A DNA stretch of 64,000 nt from Mesorhizobium sp. CAU 1732. Its GTDB lineage: Bacteria > Pseudomonadota > Alphaproteobacteria > Rhizobiales > Rhizobiaceae. Both the position numbers and the translations under genes were made by a program. Within the stretch, counting starts at the first letter, position 1. Each line of letters starts with the position of its first letter. The stretch is taken from assembly GCF_039888675.1 (NCBI RefSeq), contig NZ_JBDQQR010000004.1:186001-250000 (forward strand), given 5' to 3'. Of this stretch, positions 1-9,083 are shown piece after piece. The notes under the pieces were generated by a model. That model ran no database searches, was not told where the DNA came from, and worked only from the letters and a program-made list of their open reading frames with translations.

Positions 1-571
1 ATCCCCAGACGACAGCGTCGTGTCTGGCGGTGCCGGCTCTCGGCTGCACAAAACCCCCATGCACGGGAAAGCGCGCGGCAGGTGAGACATCGAGCGCGGG
101 AACGCGGCTTGCAATCTCGGAAACGCCGATCAGGTCGGTGTCGACCCCGTTCCGCCGCATGGCTCCGACCCAGCGAGCAGCGAGTTCCATGTCGTGACGG
201 CTATGCGCCGTCACGACCATTCCTCGCTGGCTGAACATGATGTTGTAGTTGATCTCGCGGGCGAGCTGCTCGTACAGCCGAAGAGAAAAGTCGTAGAGCT
301 CGGCGCTTTCGCGGTAGTAGTAATTCGAGCGGATCACCGTGGTGTTTCGCCCCGAATTACCCCCGCCTATCCAGCCTTTTTCGATCACTGCGACGTTGGT
401 GATGCCGTGGTTCTTGGCGAGATAATATGCGGTGGCCAGGCCGTGGCCCCCGCCTCCGATCAAGATGACATCATACCTGGACTTGGGTGCGGCCGAGCGC
501 CAGACCGGCGCCCACCCGCGGTGCCCTCGAAGCCCCTGCAGAACCAAGTTCAGGCCAGAATAACGGATCAT
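1..571 (-). CDS. Sarcosine oxidase beta subunit-like FAD oxidoreductase (partial, runs off left edge)
   Basis: The first 190 residues of a flavoprotein are encoded from ATG at 571; the C-terminal half lies beyond the window. The N-terminal Rossmann motif GGGGHG (residues 39-44) is followed by AYYLAKNHGITNVAVIEKG, as in the beta subunit of heterotetrameric sarcosine oxidase. A later ARHDAVVW stretch keeps the His at which this family binds FMN covalently. The family oxidises N-methyl secondary amines to the free amine plus formaldehyde. The other subunits are not visible. A TTGCCA/TATGTT promoter with a palindromic operator lies just upstream, suggesting repression by the adjacent TetR protein. 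The flavoprotein assignment is firm, but the true substrate is inferred and may be another secondary amine linked to the transporter and amidohydrolases nearby. Confidence 0.85.
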   Translation of the reverse strand, partial: MIRYSGLNLVLQGLRGHRGWAPVWRSAAPKSRYDVILIGGGGHGLATAYYLAKNHGITNVAVIEKGWIGGGNSGRNTTVIRSNYYYRESAELYDFSLRLYEQLAREINYNIMFSQRGMVVTAHSRHDMELAARWVGAMRRNGVDTDLIGVSEIASRVPALDVSPAARFPVHGGFVQPRAGTARHDAVVWG

Positions 572-618
572 ACCCGTGCGCTTCGTCCGCGAATGAAACT
601 ACGATAGTCCCTAACATA

Positions 619-636
619 CAGTACAGAACTGTATTG
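619..636. promoter_or_regulatory. TetR-type operator 1, in the promoter of the sarcosine oxidase-like gene
   Basis: The sequence CAGTACAGAACTGTATTG is an 8-2-8 inverted repeat. It fills the 16 bp spacer between a minus-strand -35 (TTGCCA, 635-640) and -10 (TATGTT, 613-618), a position suited to repression. The same palindrome recurs at 2003 and 7703. Confidence 0.75.
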
Positions 637-804
637 GCAATGCGAAAAACATCGTGGTCGCTACGACTGCCAAGATGTCCGGATGAGCGCAAAGGCGGCC
701 GCGGGCGACGCAGCGAACCCTGACGGTGCCGTAGCTAATTTGACCTCTGCCCTGAAGCTCCGTGGCGACGTCGAATGTGCGCCGCTCGCCAATGTGGGCG
801 CATC

Positions 805-1434
805 TCACAGAAGCTGTAGAGCTTTTTGCAGATCACCGCGGCTGCCCATCAGAATCTCAAGGTAATAGGGCAAAAGTTCACGGCGCCGCGCTTTGGATTC
901 GTGAACATCAAGCGCGTAATATCCGATCTGATGGTAATAGGTGACCCTTGCTCGTACCATGGCTTCCGTTCCCTCGTAGCCCATGTCTTGGAAGACCTTT
1001 TCCAACTGGCTCATTCGGAACGCGTCGATCGACATTATCCTCTTGGTAACCGACGGGGAACTCCGAGCCCAGTCGCGGACCGCGGCGTCAAAGGCTGGAT
1101 CGAAATCGTTTTCGTCCAGCCAGATACGAACCATATCAGCGAACTTCTGGACGGCGTCTACATCGGTGCGCTGCGCCACTTCCTCGAATGGCTTGGTGTT
1201 CTGCGACTCCCAAAGTTCGAGAAGCGCGCCAAGCAACTCGGCACGACTTTTGAAGTGCCAATAGAAGCTGCCCCGCGTGATCTTCAGCCGATTTGAAATG
1301 AGGTCGACTTTCACTGCGTGCACGCCGCCGCTGATGAGTGCGTCTCGAGCCGCCATGATCCAATCGGTTCGCGAGAGACGCTCGGGTGTACGATGCTCCC
1401 CACCGGACATTCGCTTTGCAGCGACTTTATTCAA
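805..1434 (-). CDS. TetR/AcrR family transcriptional regulator
   Basis: A 209-residue protein of usual TetR length. A helix-turn-helix lies at about residues 44-63 (ISNRLKITRGSFYWHFKSRA; the G-S-F-Y-W-H-F core is diagnostic). The ligand-binding C-terminal part is family-typical but gives no hint of the inducer. It lies between the sarcosine oxidase-like gene (same strand, downstream) and the divergent oligopeptide transporter operon. Three copies of an 18 bp palindrome stand before those units and the amidohydrolases, so it is probably their local repressor, released by the imported substrate or a product. The region just upstream of its own start shows no copy of the palindrome, so autoregulation is not evident. 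Confidence 0.88.
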   Translation of the reverse strand: MNKVAAKRMSGGEHRTPERLSRTDWIMAARDALISGGVHAVKVDLISNRLKITRGSFYWHFKSRAELLGALLELWESQNTKPFEEVAQRTDVDAVQKFADMVRIWLDENDFDPAFDAAVRDWARSSPSVTKRIMSIDAFRMSQLEKVFQDMGYEGTEAMVRARVTYYHQIGYYALDVHESKARRRELLPYYLEILMGSRGDLQKALQLL

Positions 1435-1988
1435 CGCCGTTCTCCATCTGGCCGGTCCACCGCCAAATCACCCGCCTGAACGATCGAGCAAAATTATCTG
1501 AAGGCAATTACGATTCACGCGAAATACGTGCTTTTACAATTATGCCGCCTCTTGTCGACAAAGGGCACGGCGCCTGGATTGTCATCGCAGACTTGTATTA
1601 TCTTGCCGGTCTCGGCCCTTGTCGGCTTCATGTCTCGCTCTGCGGGATTCGAAGATCAATCAATCGATTTCGATGAAGCAGCAAAATACCGAAGTGCAGG
1701 AAGCCATATTCTGCGCATCTTTTTTCGCGGCGTAAACCCCATCGCCGACATTGACGCTGTGGCGCCAGAAGCAAAGGCAGCCGGTGTTATGCGGAGGCGT
1801 GCCCGCACCACTCTGACATCTCAAGCTACGCCGCGCTCGTAGCCGGCGCCGATTGAACGATCCCTATCTGTTGCCCAAATGGGTGCCTGCGTCGGGCGGC
1901 GTTTCCAGGGGCTGGACGTCCGGGTTGGATGACGCAATGGACCGTATCGTTGCCGCAGTCGCCCATCGTCTTCCTGTCAAAGCGTGCG

Positions 1989-2017
1989 TTGACACACCCA
2001 AACAATACAGTAATGTA
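1989..2017 (+). promoter_or_regulatory. Putative sigma-70 promoter of the peptide ABC transporter operon
   Basis: TTGACA at 1989-1994 is followed after 16-17 bp by a weak -10 (TAATGT or AATGTA). The palindromic operator at 2003-2020 covers the spacer and the -10, so a bound repressor would block RNA polymerase. Confidence 0.55.
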
Positions 2018-2020
2018 TGG
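2003..2020. promoter_or_regulatory. TetR-type operator 2, in front of the ABC transporter operon
   Basis: CAATACAGTAATGTATGG is an imperfect 8-2-8 palindrome matching the sites at 619 and 7703. It overlaps the -10 of the transporter promoter. Confidence 0.7.
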
Positions 2021-2060
2021 TAGATGCCGGCTTGCATCCTCTAAGGGGAAAGATACGGAA

Positions 2061-3623
2061 ATGAAAACCTTATCCATTCTCGCCGCCGCCGTTTTGCTGG
2101 CTGGCGCAGCATCCGCTCAATCTCAGGAACTCGTTGTCGGCAGCCAGGGCGATCCGTCGCTCGACCCGCATTACATGTATATCGGCACCAACGTGGCCTT
2201 CTGGAGGCACACCTACGGCAGCCTGACGATGCATGACGAGGAGGGGCACGCAGGACCAAGTCTGGCTGAATCCTATGAATTGATTGACGATCATACTTGG
2301 GAGTTCCGGCTTCGGGACGATGTGAAGCTCGAAGACGGCTCGATGCTGTCCGCCGCCGACGTCGTCTACTCGCTCAATCGCGTGAAGTCGCTCCCCGGCA
2401 ACCCGAGCCCCTACACGGTTCGCCTCGAGTCCATCACGGATTTCGAGGCGGTAGATCCCTTGACCGTGCGCATAACGACCGACACCCCGAACCCGTACGT
2501 TCCCGACAATCTCAGTCAGGTTGCCATTTTGCCGCAGAAGGCAACCGAAGGTAAATCGACCGGCGACTTCACGTCGGAAGGTGGAATTGGCGAGTATGGC
2601 CCCTATCGGGTCAGCAGCTTTTCCCCCGGCGACCGCCTCGTGCTCGAGCGCAACGAAGATTATTGGGGTGAGCAGCCCTATTGGGAGCGCGTCACGTTTC
2701 GCATCATGCCGAATGATGCCTCGCGCGTCGCTGCATTGCTTGCCGGTGACGTCGACCTGATCGATTTTGTGCCGCCGAGCGACGTCAAAAGATTGCGCGA
2801 GAATACCGACATTACCGTGCATGACGGCCCCAGCACCCGCATGATGGTCCTGCTGTTGAACTTCCTCGATGGGCAGGTCGGAGGCATCACCGGCGCGGAT
2901 GGAAGGCCGATTGATCAGAATCCTCTGAGGGACCTGCGTGTTCGGCAGGCTCTGTCGAAGGCGATCGACAGGAACGCGCTCGTCGAACGCATCATGGACG
3001 GCGCGGCTGACGCCGCGACCCAGATCGCGATGCCTGGCATGGAGGGCTACGATCCCGACCGGGAGGCAGAGGTCGCAGATACGCAGGGCGCCAGGGCGTT
3101 GCTTGCCGAGGCCGGCTATCCGGACGGCTTTGGTATCAGCGTTGCATGCTCCAACAATCGCTATCCAAACGATGCCCGTGTCTGTCAGGCCGTGGGGCAG
3201 ATGCTGGCTCGTGCCGGACTCCAGCCTAAGGTCGAGACGCAGCCCATGAGCGTTATGATGACGGCAATGCAAGGTGACGACTTCGCCATAGGCATGCTCG
3301 GTCTCGGCGCCCAGGGAACGCGTCCCCAGACCCTGGGGCACATCGTGCATTCGGTCGACCGTGAGGCCGGTCGCGGCGGCTACAATTTCGGCGACTACTC
3401 GAACCCTGAACTGGATAAGATCATCGACGATGCCGTCGTGACCCTCGACCGGGATTCGCGGGACGAACTCATGCGCGACGCCGTCAATCGCACTGCGGAA
3501 GAGGTTGTGGTTATCCCGCTGTACTTCCAGAGGGTGCTGACGGCGAGCCGATCGAAGCTGACATATACGACGGATCCGATGGAAGAGACCCTCACCTGGC
3601 GCGCGAAACCCGCATCTGAATGA
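2061..3623 (+). CDS. ABC transporter periplasmic substrate-binding protein, peptide/nickel family (SBP_bac_5)
   Basis: A 520-residue protein starting at ATG 2061. This start is chosen because an AGGGGAAA ribosome site precedes it and a clean signal peptide follows (MKTLSILAAAVLLAGAASA, cleavage after about residue 19). Upstream in-frame codons would bury the signal. The mature part follows the DppA/OppA pattern (SLDPHYM near the N-terminus, TWEFRLRDDVKLEDG, LVLERNEDYWG). Such proteins capture di- or oligopeptides or other amide-containing solutes in the periplasm and deliver them to the permeases encoded next. The gene opens a five-gene operon and has a palindromic operator in its promoter. 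Neighbouring amidohydrolases and a sarcosine oxidase-like gene suggest a ligand with an amide and perhaps an N-methyl group; this is inference. Confidence 0.93.
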   Translation: MKTLSILAAAVLLAGAASAQSQELVVGSQGDPSLDPHYMYIGTNVAFWRHTYGSLTMHDEEGHAGPSLAESYELIDDHTWEFRLRDDVKLEDGSMLSAADVVYSLNRVKSLPGNPSPYTVRLESITDFEAVDPLTVRITTDTPNPYVPDNLSQVAILPQKATEGKSTGDFTSEGGIGEYGPYRVSSFSPGDRLVLERNEDYWGEQPYWERVTFRIMPNDASRVAALLAGDVDLIDFVPPSDVKRLRENTDITVHDGPSTRMMVLLLNFLDGQVGGITGADGRPIDQNPLRDLRVRQALSKAIDRNALVERIMDGAADAATQIAMPGMEGYDPDREAEVADTQGARALLAEAGYPDGFGISVACSNNRYPNDARVCQAVGQMLARAGLQPKVETQPMSVMMTAMQGDDFAIGMLGLGAQGTRPQTLGHIVHSVDREAGRGGYNFGDYSNPELDKIIDDAVVTLDRDSRDELMRDAVNRTAEEVVVIPLYFQRVLTASRSKLTYTTDPMEETLTWRAKPASE

Positions 3624-3733
3624 GGTGCCGGAAGCTCGCACCGCCGCGCGGCGATCTCGCGGCGGTGCAGCCATACGGCACTTGAGTGCTACGGTGGTCG
3701 CTACCGCCACGTCTCATCCCAGCGAGGGTAAGG

Positions 3734-4705
3734 ATGGTCTCCTATCTTCTACGAAGACTCCTACAGGCCGCCTTGGTCATGCTGGTGATGTCGGCGCTCG
3801 TGTTTGTCGGCGTATTCGCGATCGGGAATCCTGTCGATATCCTGATCAGCCCGCAAGCGACTGCGATCGAACGCGAGAACGCGATCCGGGCTCTGGGCCT
3901 CGATCTGCCGATCTGGCAGCAGTATTTGAGTTTCCTGGGCAATCTGCTGCAAGGCGACGTCGGGCGCTCTTTCGTATTCAATGTATCGGCCTTGAAGCTC
4001 ATCCTGGAGCGCGTGCCCGCTACGCTGGAACTTGCGCTCGCTTCCACCCTTCTCGCTCTCGCAGCCGGCATTCCGCTCGGGCTCTATGCCGGCCTTGCAC
4101 CGAAATCGCGGGTCTCGACCTCAATAATGGCAGGTTCCATCCTCGGCTTCTCGCTGCCCAGCTTCTGGGTCGGCATCGTCCTGATCATGCTGTTTTCCGT
4201 TCATTTCGGCTGGCTGCCCTCGGGTGGCCGCGGTGAAACGGCATACTGGCTGGGCGCGCGCTGGTCGTTCCTGACCGTCGATGGTCTCGCCCATATGGCC
4301 ATGCCGGTGCTGAACCTCGCCCTGTTCCAGATCAGCATGGTGATCCGGCTAACGCGGGCCGGGGTGCGCGAGGTGATCCTGTCGGATTACGTGAAGTTCG
4401 CTCGGGCAAAAGGGTTGACGGAATCGCGTATCATATTCGTCCACGTCCTGAAGAATATCATGATCCCTGTCATCACGGTTGTGGGGCTTAATCTGGGAAC
4501 CGTGATAGCTTTCGCTGTCGTGACGGAGACTATTTTCTCCTGGCCGGGGATGGGTAAACTCATCATCGATAGTATAAACGTCCTGGATCGCCCGGTGATC
4601 GTGGCATATCTCATGCTCATGGTGCTGATGTTCGTCGTTATAAACCTGCTCGTCGACCTGGCTTACATGGTGCTCGATCCTCGTGTGCGTCTGGAAAGCA
4701 GGTGA
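3734..4705 (+). CDS. ABC transporter permease, DppB type
   Basis: A 323-residue inner-membrane protein starting at ATG 3734 after a GAGGGTAAGG ribosome site. A longer in-frame start upstream would add an unlikely basic extension. About six membrane helices are visible, beginning with LLRRLLQAALVMLVMSALVF. The cytoplasmic EAA loop that docks the ATPases is seen around YVKFARAKGLTESRIIFVH. It pairs with the next gene to form the channel of a dipeptide/nickel-type importer. A 110 bp gap after the binding-protein gene suits the usual drop in expression between binding protein and membrane parts. Confidence 0.93.
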   Translation: MVSYLLRRLLQAALVMLVMSALVFVGVFAIGNPVDILISPQATAIERENAIRALGLDLPIWQQYLSFLGNLLQGDVGRSFVFNVSALKLILERVPATLELALASTLLALAAGIPLGLYAGLAPKSRVSTSIMAGSILGFSLPSFWVGIVLIMLFSVHFGWLPSGGRGETAYWLGARWSFLTVDGLAHMAMPVLNLALFQISMVIRLTRAGVREVILSDYVKFARAKGLTESRIIFVHVLKNIMIPVITVVGLNLGTVIAFAVVTETIFSWPGMGKLIIDSINVLDRPVIVAYLMLMVLMFVVINLLVDLAYMVLDPRVRLESR

Positions 4706-5625
4706 TGGCCGCAACTTTGGACAGTCCGACGCCTGAAATTCACAAGCGCAGGGAGCAGACGCCTTTTCGTCGCTTCGCGTCCGAATTCCTCGCCAGCAGA
4801 TTGGCGGTATTGGGGCTTTTCGTTTTGAGCGTGGTGGGGCTGATCGCCATATTTGCCCCGTGGCTGGCGCCGCAGAACCCGTACGATCTGGCGCAACTCG
4901 ATATCCTGGATGGGATGCTGGAGCCCACTACAGTGGGTGGCGGCGGTTACACCTACTGGCTCGGGACCGACGAGCAGGGCCGCGATATGCTGTCGGCAAT
5001 CATCTATGGTCTGCGGATCAGCCTGTTCGTCGGTGTGGGCTCCGCGATCCTGGCCTTTGCCATTGGAGCCACCCTCGGCCTCGTGGCCGCATATTTCGGC
5101 GGCAAGGTCGACGCGGCCATCATGAGATGGGTCGATCTCCAGCTCTCATTTCCCGCGATACTCGTGGCGCTGCTGATATTGTCCCTCCTCGGGCGTGGCG
5201 TGCTGAACGTCATGTTGGCGCTGGTGATCGTGGAATGGGCGTATTATGCGCGCACCGCACGGGCCGCAGCCCTCGTCGAACGCGGCCGCGAGTATATCGA
5301 GGCGGCCCAGTGTCTGGCTCTGCCGACAAACAGGATCGTATTTCGACATCTGCTGCCGAACTGTCTTCCTCCGCTGATCGTCATCGGAACCATGCAGGTA
5401 GCCAGCGCGATTGCGCTCGAGGCGACGCTTTCCTTCCTGGGCCTCGGCGTTCCCGTCACGGAGCCATCGCTCGGGCTGCTTATTTCAAACGGGTATCAGT
5501 ACATGCTCTCCGGCAACTATTGGATCAGCTTCTATCCGGGCGTCGCGCTGCTCGTCACCATCGTCGCAATCAATCTGGTGGGCGATCACTTGCGTGATAT
5601 CCTCAACCCTCGTCTCAAGAGCTAG
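4705..5625 (+). CDS. ABC transporter permease, DppC type
   Basis: A 306-residue second permease of the peptide importer. Its ATG at 4705 overlaps the TGA of the preceding permease (TGATG), implying translational coupling; a GTG one codon earlier is the alternative start. It has the DppC N-terminal extension with one membrane helix, the periplasmic YWLGTDEQGRDMLS motif typical of this subfamily, and the EAA loop (YIEAAQCLALPTNRIVFRH). It forms the transmembrane heterodimer with the DppB-like protein. Confidence 0.93.
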   Translation: MAATLDSPTPEIHKRREQTPFRRFASEFLASRLAVLGLFVLSVVGLIAIFAPWLAPQNPYDLAQLDILDGMLEPTTVGGGGYTYWLGTDEQGRDMLSAIIYGLRISLFVGVGSAILAFAIGATLGLVAAYFGGKVDAAIMRWVDLQLSFPAILVALLILSLLGRGVLNVMLALVIVEWAYYARTARAAALVERGREYIEAAQCLALPTNRIVFRHLLPNCLPPLIVIGTMQVASAIALEATLSFLGLGVPVTEPSLGLLISNGYQYMLSGNYWISFYPGVALLVTIVAINLVGDHLRDILNPRLKS

Positions 5626-5629
5626 ATTC

Positions 5630-6616
5630 GTGACGGCGCCCATAACTCTCGAGGTGCGGGACCTGAGCACGCATTTCCGTATGTCGGCCGGGACGATCAA
5701 GGCCGTCGACGGCGTGTCTCTTTCCGTGCCGCGCGGCAAGGTCCTCGGCCTGGTGGGCGAAAGCGGGTCCGGAAAGACCGTAACGGGCTTTTCCATCATG
5801 AGGCTGATAGAAGCGCCGGGTTTCATCGCCGGCGGCAGCATCCTGTTCCAGGGGACCGACCTTGCCCGTATTTCGGACGAGGAGATGCGTCACCTGCGGG
5901 GCAATCGCATCGCGATGATCTTCCAAGATCCGATGATGACGCTCAATCCGGTCCTGCGCATCGACACGCAGATGGTGGAGACGATTCGCGCACACGAAAA
6001 GACCAGCCGTGAGGAAGCGCTTCGGCGCGCTCGCGACGCCCTGGGGATGGTGGGCATACCCAGCCCCGAAGAACGGCTGAGAGCGTATCCGCATCAGTTT
6101 TCCGGGGGTATGCGCCAGCGTGTCGCCATAGCCATAGCCATGCTGCACCGACCGGACCTGATCATCGCGGACGAGCCTACCACTGCTCTCGACGTGACGA
6201 TCCAGGGGCAGATTCTCGCCGAGGTGCAGAAGTTGACGCGTCAGTTCGGCACCAGCCTGATCTGGATCAGCCATGACCTTTCCGTGGTCGCGGCTCTCGC
6301 GGACGAGATCGCCGTGATGTATGCGGGCAGGCTGGTGGAACAGGGAGACGTGAGCGAGGTGCTCGACCGCCCGCTGCACCCGTACGCGAAAGGCCTGATC
6401 GACAGCGTGCCGAGCCGCAACAAGCGTGGCGCGCCGCTAAGCCAGATTCAGGGTATGACGCCGTCACTCGCTAGTCTGCCAGTCGGTTGCTCATTTCGTA
6501 CCCGCTGCCCGCGAGCGGCCGAAATCTGTACGCAGGTTCCACTGACGCGCGAATGGCTGCCTGGCCATACGGCGCGCTGCCATCGCCCTCACCACCCGAC
6601 GGAGGATCTGGCATGA
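5630..6616 (+). CDS. ABC transporter ATP-binding protein, DppD type
   Basis: A 328-residue ATPase. The start is set at GTG 5630, four bases after the permease stop, because upstream in-frame sequence is the shadow of the permease gene. It shows a Walker A (GESGSGKT), the ABC signature [11 protein letters not shown], and a Walker B with [12 protein letters not shown]. The C-terminal oligopeptide-transporter extension carries a cysteine cluster ([16 protein letters not shown]), which in Opp/Dpp ATPases can bind an Fe-S cluster. It powers import together with the next gene. Confidence 0.93.
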   Translation: MTAPITLEVRDLSTHFRMSAGTIKAVDGVSLSVPRGKVLGLVGESGSGKTVTGFSIMRLIEAPGFIAGGSILFQGTDLARISDEEMRHLRGNRIAMIFQDPMMTLNPVLRIDTQMVETIRAHEKTSREEALRRARDALGMVGIPSPEERLRAYPHQFSGGMRQRVAIAIAMLHRPDLIIADEPTTALDVTIQGQILAEVQKLTRQFGTSLIWISHDLSVVAALADEIAVMYAGRLVEQGDVSEVLDRPLHPYAKGLIDSVPSRNKRGAPLSQIQGMTPSLASLPVGCSFRTRCPRAAEICTQVPLTREWLPGHTARCHRPHHPTEDLA

Positions 6617-7614
6617 GCGCGGCTCCCATGGTCGAAATCATAGGCGTTTCCAAACGCTTCTCGAAGGCGCCGAGCCTCGGCAACCGCATCGTCCGACGTT
6701 TCGGCGGATCCGAGCCGCGCACGACGGTCCATGCCATCGACGGCGTCGACCTCAAGATCGCCAGAGGGCAGGTTCTCGGGCTGGTGGGAGAGTCCGGTTG
6801 CGGAAAATCGACGCTCGGACGGATCGTTGCCGGTATCATGCCCCCTTCCGAGGGAGAAGTGCGCTGGCAGGGCGGCGGCGAGCGCCCTGCCCATGCGGAG
6901 GCCCGCAGGGCGAAGCTCGCCATCCAGATGATTTTTCAGGATCCGATGTCGTCGCTCAATCCCCGCATGCGCGTGGCCGACATCGTCGGCGAAGCGCCCC
7001 TGGTCCACGGCCTTGTCGCCAGGCGGAACATCGATGCCTATGTCGATGAGCAGCTTGTCCGCGCAGGGCTCGATCCGGCATACAAGAAGCGCTATCCGCA
7101 TCAGTTCTCGGGCGGACAGCGCCAGAGAATCAGCATTGCCCGGGCGCTGGCCGTGCAGCCGGAATTTCTGGTGTGCGATGAATCGGTTGCGGCGCTCGAC
7201 GTGTCGATCCAGGCTCAGGTGATCAACCTGTTCATGCAATTGCGTGAAGAGCTCAACCTCACCTATCTATTCATCAGCCACGATCTGGGCGTGGTCGAGC
7301 ATCTCAGCGATCGCGTCGCGGTCATGTATCTGGGACGGATCATCGAGGAAGCGCCTGTCGAAGAGATTTTCGCGAAGGCCAACCATCCCTATACGCAGTC
7401 CCTGCTGGCCGCCGTGCCGAGGGTCGAGAATCGAAAGTCTTCCTTCGCGACCGTGAAGGGGGAAATACCGTCGCCCCTCAACCCGCCGGCCGGCTGCCAT
7501 TTCCACCCCCGCTGCCCGCATGCCTTCGCACGATGCAGAAGCGAACGCCCGGCCATCAGGCAGATCGCTCCCGATCACTTCAGTGCATGTCATCTCAATG
7601 ACGGGTCGGTCTGA
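6613..7614 (+). CDS. ABC transporter ATP-binding protein, DppF type
   Basis: A 333-residue second ATPase, starting at ATG 6613 and overlapping the previous stop by four bases (ATGA). It shows Walker [10 protein letters not shown], signature [14 protein letters not shown], Walker [15 protein letters not shown] (Ser where many homologues have Pro after the catalytic Glu), and the C-terminal [14 protein letters not shown] cluster. It completes the five-gene importer. No terminator is obvious after it, but the following amidohydrolase has its own operator, so that unit is probably transcribed separately. Confidence 0.93.
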   Translation: MSAAPMVEIIGVSKRFSKAPSLGNRIVRRFGGSEPRTTVHAIDGVDLKIARGQVLGLVGESGCGKSTLGRIVAGIMPPSEGEVRWQGGGERPAHAEARRAKLAIQMIFQDPMSSLNPRMRVADIVGEAPLVHGLVARRNIDAYVDEQLVRAGLDPAYKKRYPHQFSGGQRQRISIARALAVQPEFLVCDESVAALDVSIQAQVINLFMQLREELNLTYLFISHDLGVVEHLSDRVAVMYLGRIIEEAPVEEIFAKANHPYTQSLLAAVPRVENRKSSFATVKGEIPSPLNPPAGCHFHPRCPHAFARCRSERPAIRQIAPDHFSACHLNDGSV

Positions 7615-7702
7615 ATTGGTTCGGCTTCAGCGGCCACAACCGTTCGAGTCCGGCTTTGGCAGATCATATCCAATGCCGTCCTAAATGGAGACGGCACGCG
7701 CT

Positions 7703-7720
7703 CAATACAGAACTGTATTG
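7703..7720. promoter_or_regulatory. TetR-type operator 3, upstream of the amidohydrolase pair
   Basis: CAATACAGAACTGTATTG is a perfect 8-2-8 palindrome and the best copy of the motif also found at 619 and 2003. It lies 51 bp before the first amidohydrolase start. A convincing -35/-10 pair is not visible; TTGTAC at 7718 with TATTTC at 7741 is possible. Confidence 0.75.
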
Positions 7721-7770
7721 TACAGCGGTTTTCCGCGTGTTATTTCGCTGGAAGGTTCCGGGAGAGAGAA

Positions 7771-8997
7771 ATGATCATTTTCGAGAATGCGCGTGTTTTC
7801 AATGGCATTGCGGCTGAACCGATGGAGGGTGCGACCGTCGTCGTCGAGAGCGGCACGATCAAAGAGGTATCGGACCGCCGGTTCGGTGGTTCCGGAGAGC
7901 GCATTGATCTCGTCGGCCGCACGCTGATGCCCGGTCTCATCGACCTGCACACGCACCCTTGGATTACCGAACTGAATTTGGGCCGCGTCAGCCGGCAACG
8001 AACGGAGTATCTCGCGCTGCATCTGGCCGGGACGCTCCGCGGCAGCCTCGATCGCGGCTTCACGACGCTTCGCGACGCCGGCGGCACCGATCCGAGCTAC
8101 TGCGCCGCGATAGACAAGGGGTTCATTCCCGCGCCGCGCCTGTTTCCGTCCGGTCGGATGATGTCGCAGACCGGCGGACATACGGACTGGCGGGACGCGA
8201 ACGAAGCCGACCGGGCCAATGTGAGCGATGATGGCATGTCCCGCTTCACCGCTCTTGTCGACGGGCCCGATGCGATGCGCCGGGCGGTGCGGGAAGAGCT
8301 GCGGCGCGGCGCGACCCAGATCAAGCTGATGCTGTCCGGAGGCGTGGCGTCGCCAACCGATCCGCTGGAGCGCGTGCAGTTCTCGGACGAGGAGATCAGG
8401 GTCGCGGTGGAGGAGGTGACGAGGCGCGGTACCTATTGCTTCGCGCATTGCCATCCCCTGAACTCGATCCGCAAGGCCCTCGAAATGGGTATCCGAACAA
8501 TCGAGCATGCGACGTTCATCGATGATGAAACGGCGCGTGACGTGGCCGCTTCACCCGACACCTACGTCGTTCCGACGCTTGCGGTCGTCAGTGTCTTGAC
8601 CACGGAAGGGCGTGCGCTCGGTCTCCCCGATGCCAGTCTGAAGAAGCTCGAGGGCTTGTACGACGTATCGATGGGCAGCCTCGAGATCATGAAGCGTGCG
8701 GGCGTCAAGATGGGCTACGGAACCGATTTGCTCGGCTCCAGCCAGGACCAGCAGCTCCTGGAGTTCGAACTCAGGGCGGACGTTCTCTCCGCGCATGAAA
8801 TTCTGGTCTCGGCCACGAGCCTGGCGGCTGAAATTCTCGGTCAGGAGGGTCGGCTGGGCGTCGTAGCTCCAGACGCGGTCGCCGACTTGATCGTGGTCGA
8901 TGGCGATCCGCTCGCAAATGTCAGGATCATGAACCAGGGCGGCCGGAACATTCCGATGGTGATGAAAGCCGGCGAATTCCACCGGCGTCAGAACTGA
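7771..8997 (+). CDS. Metal-dependent amidohydrolase (imidazolonepropionase/Xaa-Pro dipeptidase-like), first of a pair
   Basis: A 408-residue TIM-barrel amidohydrolase with a GGGAGAGA ribosome site before ATG 7771. Metal ligands of the superfamily are in place: HTH at residues 60-62, Lys185 in IKLMLSGG as the likely carboxylated bridging residue, His226 (CFAHCH), His246 (IEHATF) and Asp319 (GYGTDL). This layout fits binuclear-zinc enzymes that cleave cyclic or dipeptide-like amide bonds (Pro-Xaa dipeptidases, hydantoin- or imidazolone-like rings). No signal peptide is seen, so it acts in the cytosol on what the adjacent importer brings in. It shares motif spacing with the next gene, indicating an old duplication. 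Confidence 0.9.
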   Translation: MIIFENARVFNGIAAEPMEGATVVVESGTIKEVSDRRFGGSGERIDLVGRTLMPGLIDLHTHPWITELNLGRVSRQRTEYLALHLAGTLRGSLDRGFTTLRDAGGTDPSYCAAIDKGFIPAPRLFPSGRMMSQTGGHTDWRDANEADRANVSDDGMSRFTALVDGPDAMRRAVREELRRGATQIKLMLSGGVASPTDPLERVQFSDEEIRVAVEEVTRRGTYCFAHCHPLNSIRKALEMGIRTIEHATFIDDETARDVAASPDTYVVPTLAVVSVLTTEGRALGLPDASLKKLEGLYDVSMGSLEIMKRAGVKMGYGTDLLGSSQDQQLLEFELRADVLSAHEILVSATSLAAEILGQEGRLGVVAPDAVADLIVVDGDPLANVRIMNQGGRNIPMVMKAGEFHRRQN

Positions 8998-9083
8998 CGC
9001 GTTCGCGCGTGCTGCGGATTACGCGACGTCGCTGCTTCGTCGCGGCGGACTTGGAGTGAAACCGAATTTCTTGGAGGCGTCCG

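Larger units (their letters stand above)
1435..2060. other. Intergenic region without a convincing gene
   Basis: Short open frames occur on both strands, but none has a ribosome site and a recognisable product together. The right end (about 1989-2060) holds the promoter, operator and ribosome site of the following ABC transporter operon. The rest may be decayed coding sequence. Confidence 0.5.

Noticed and set aside
2070..3710. Long open frame on the minus strand opposite the peptide-binding protein
   Set aside because: It mirrors the codon pattern of the real gene, has no ribosome site or domain, and the plus-strand product is clearly a binding protein.
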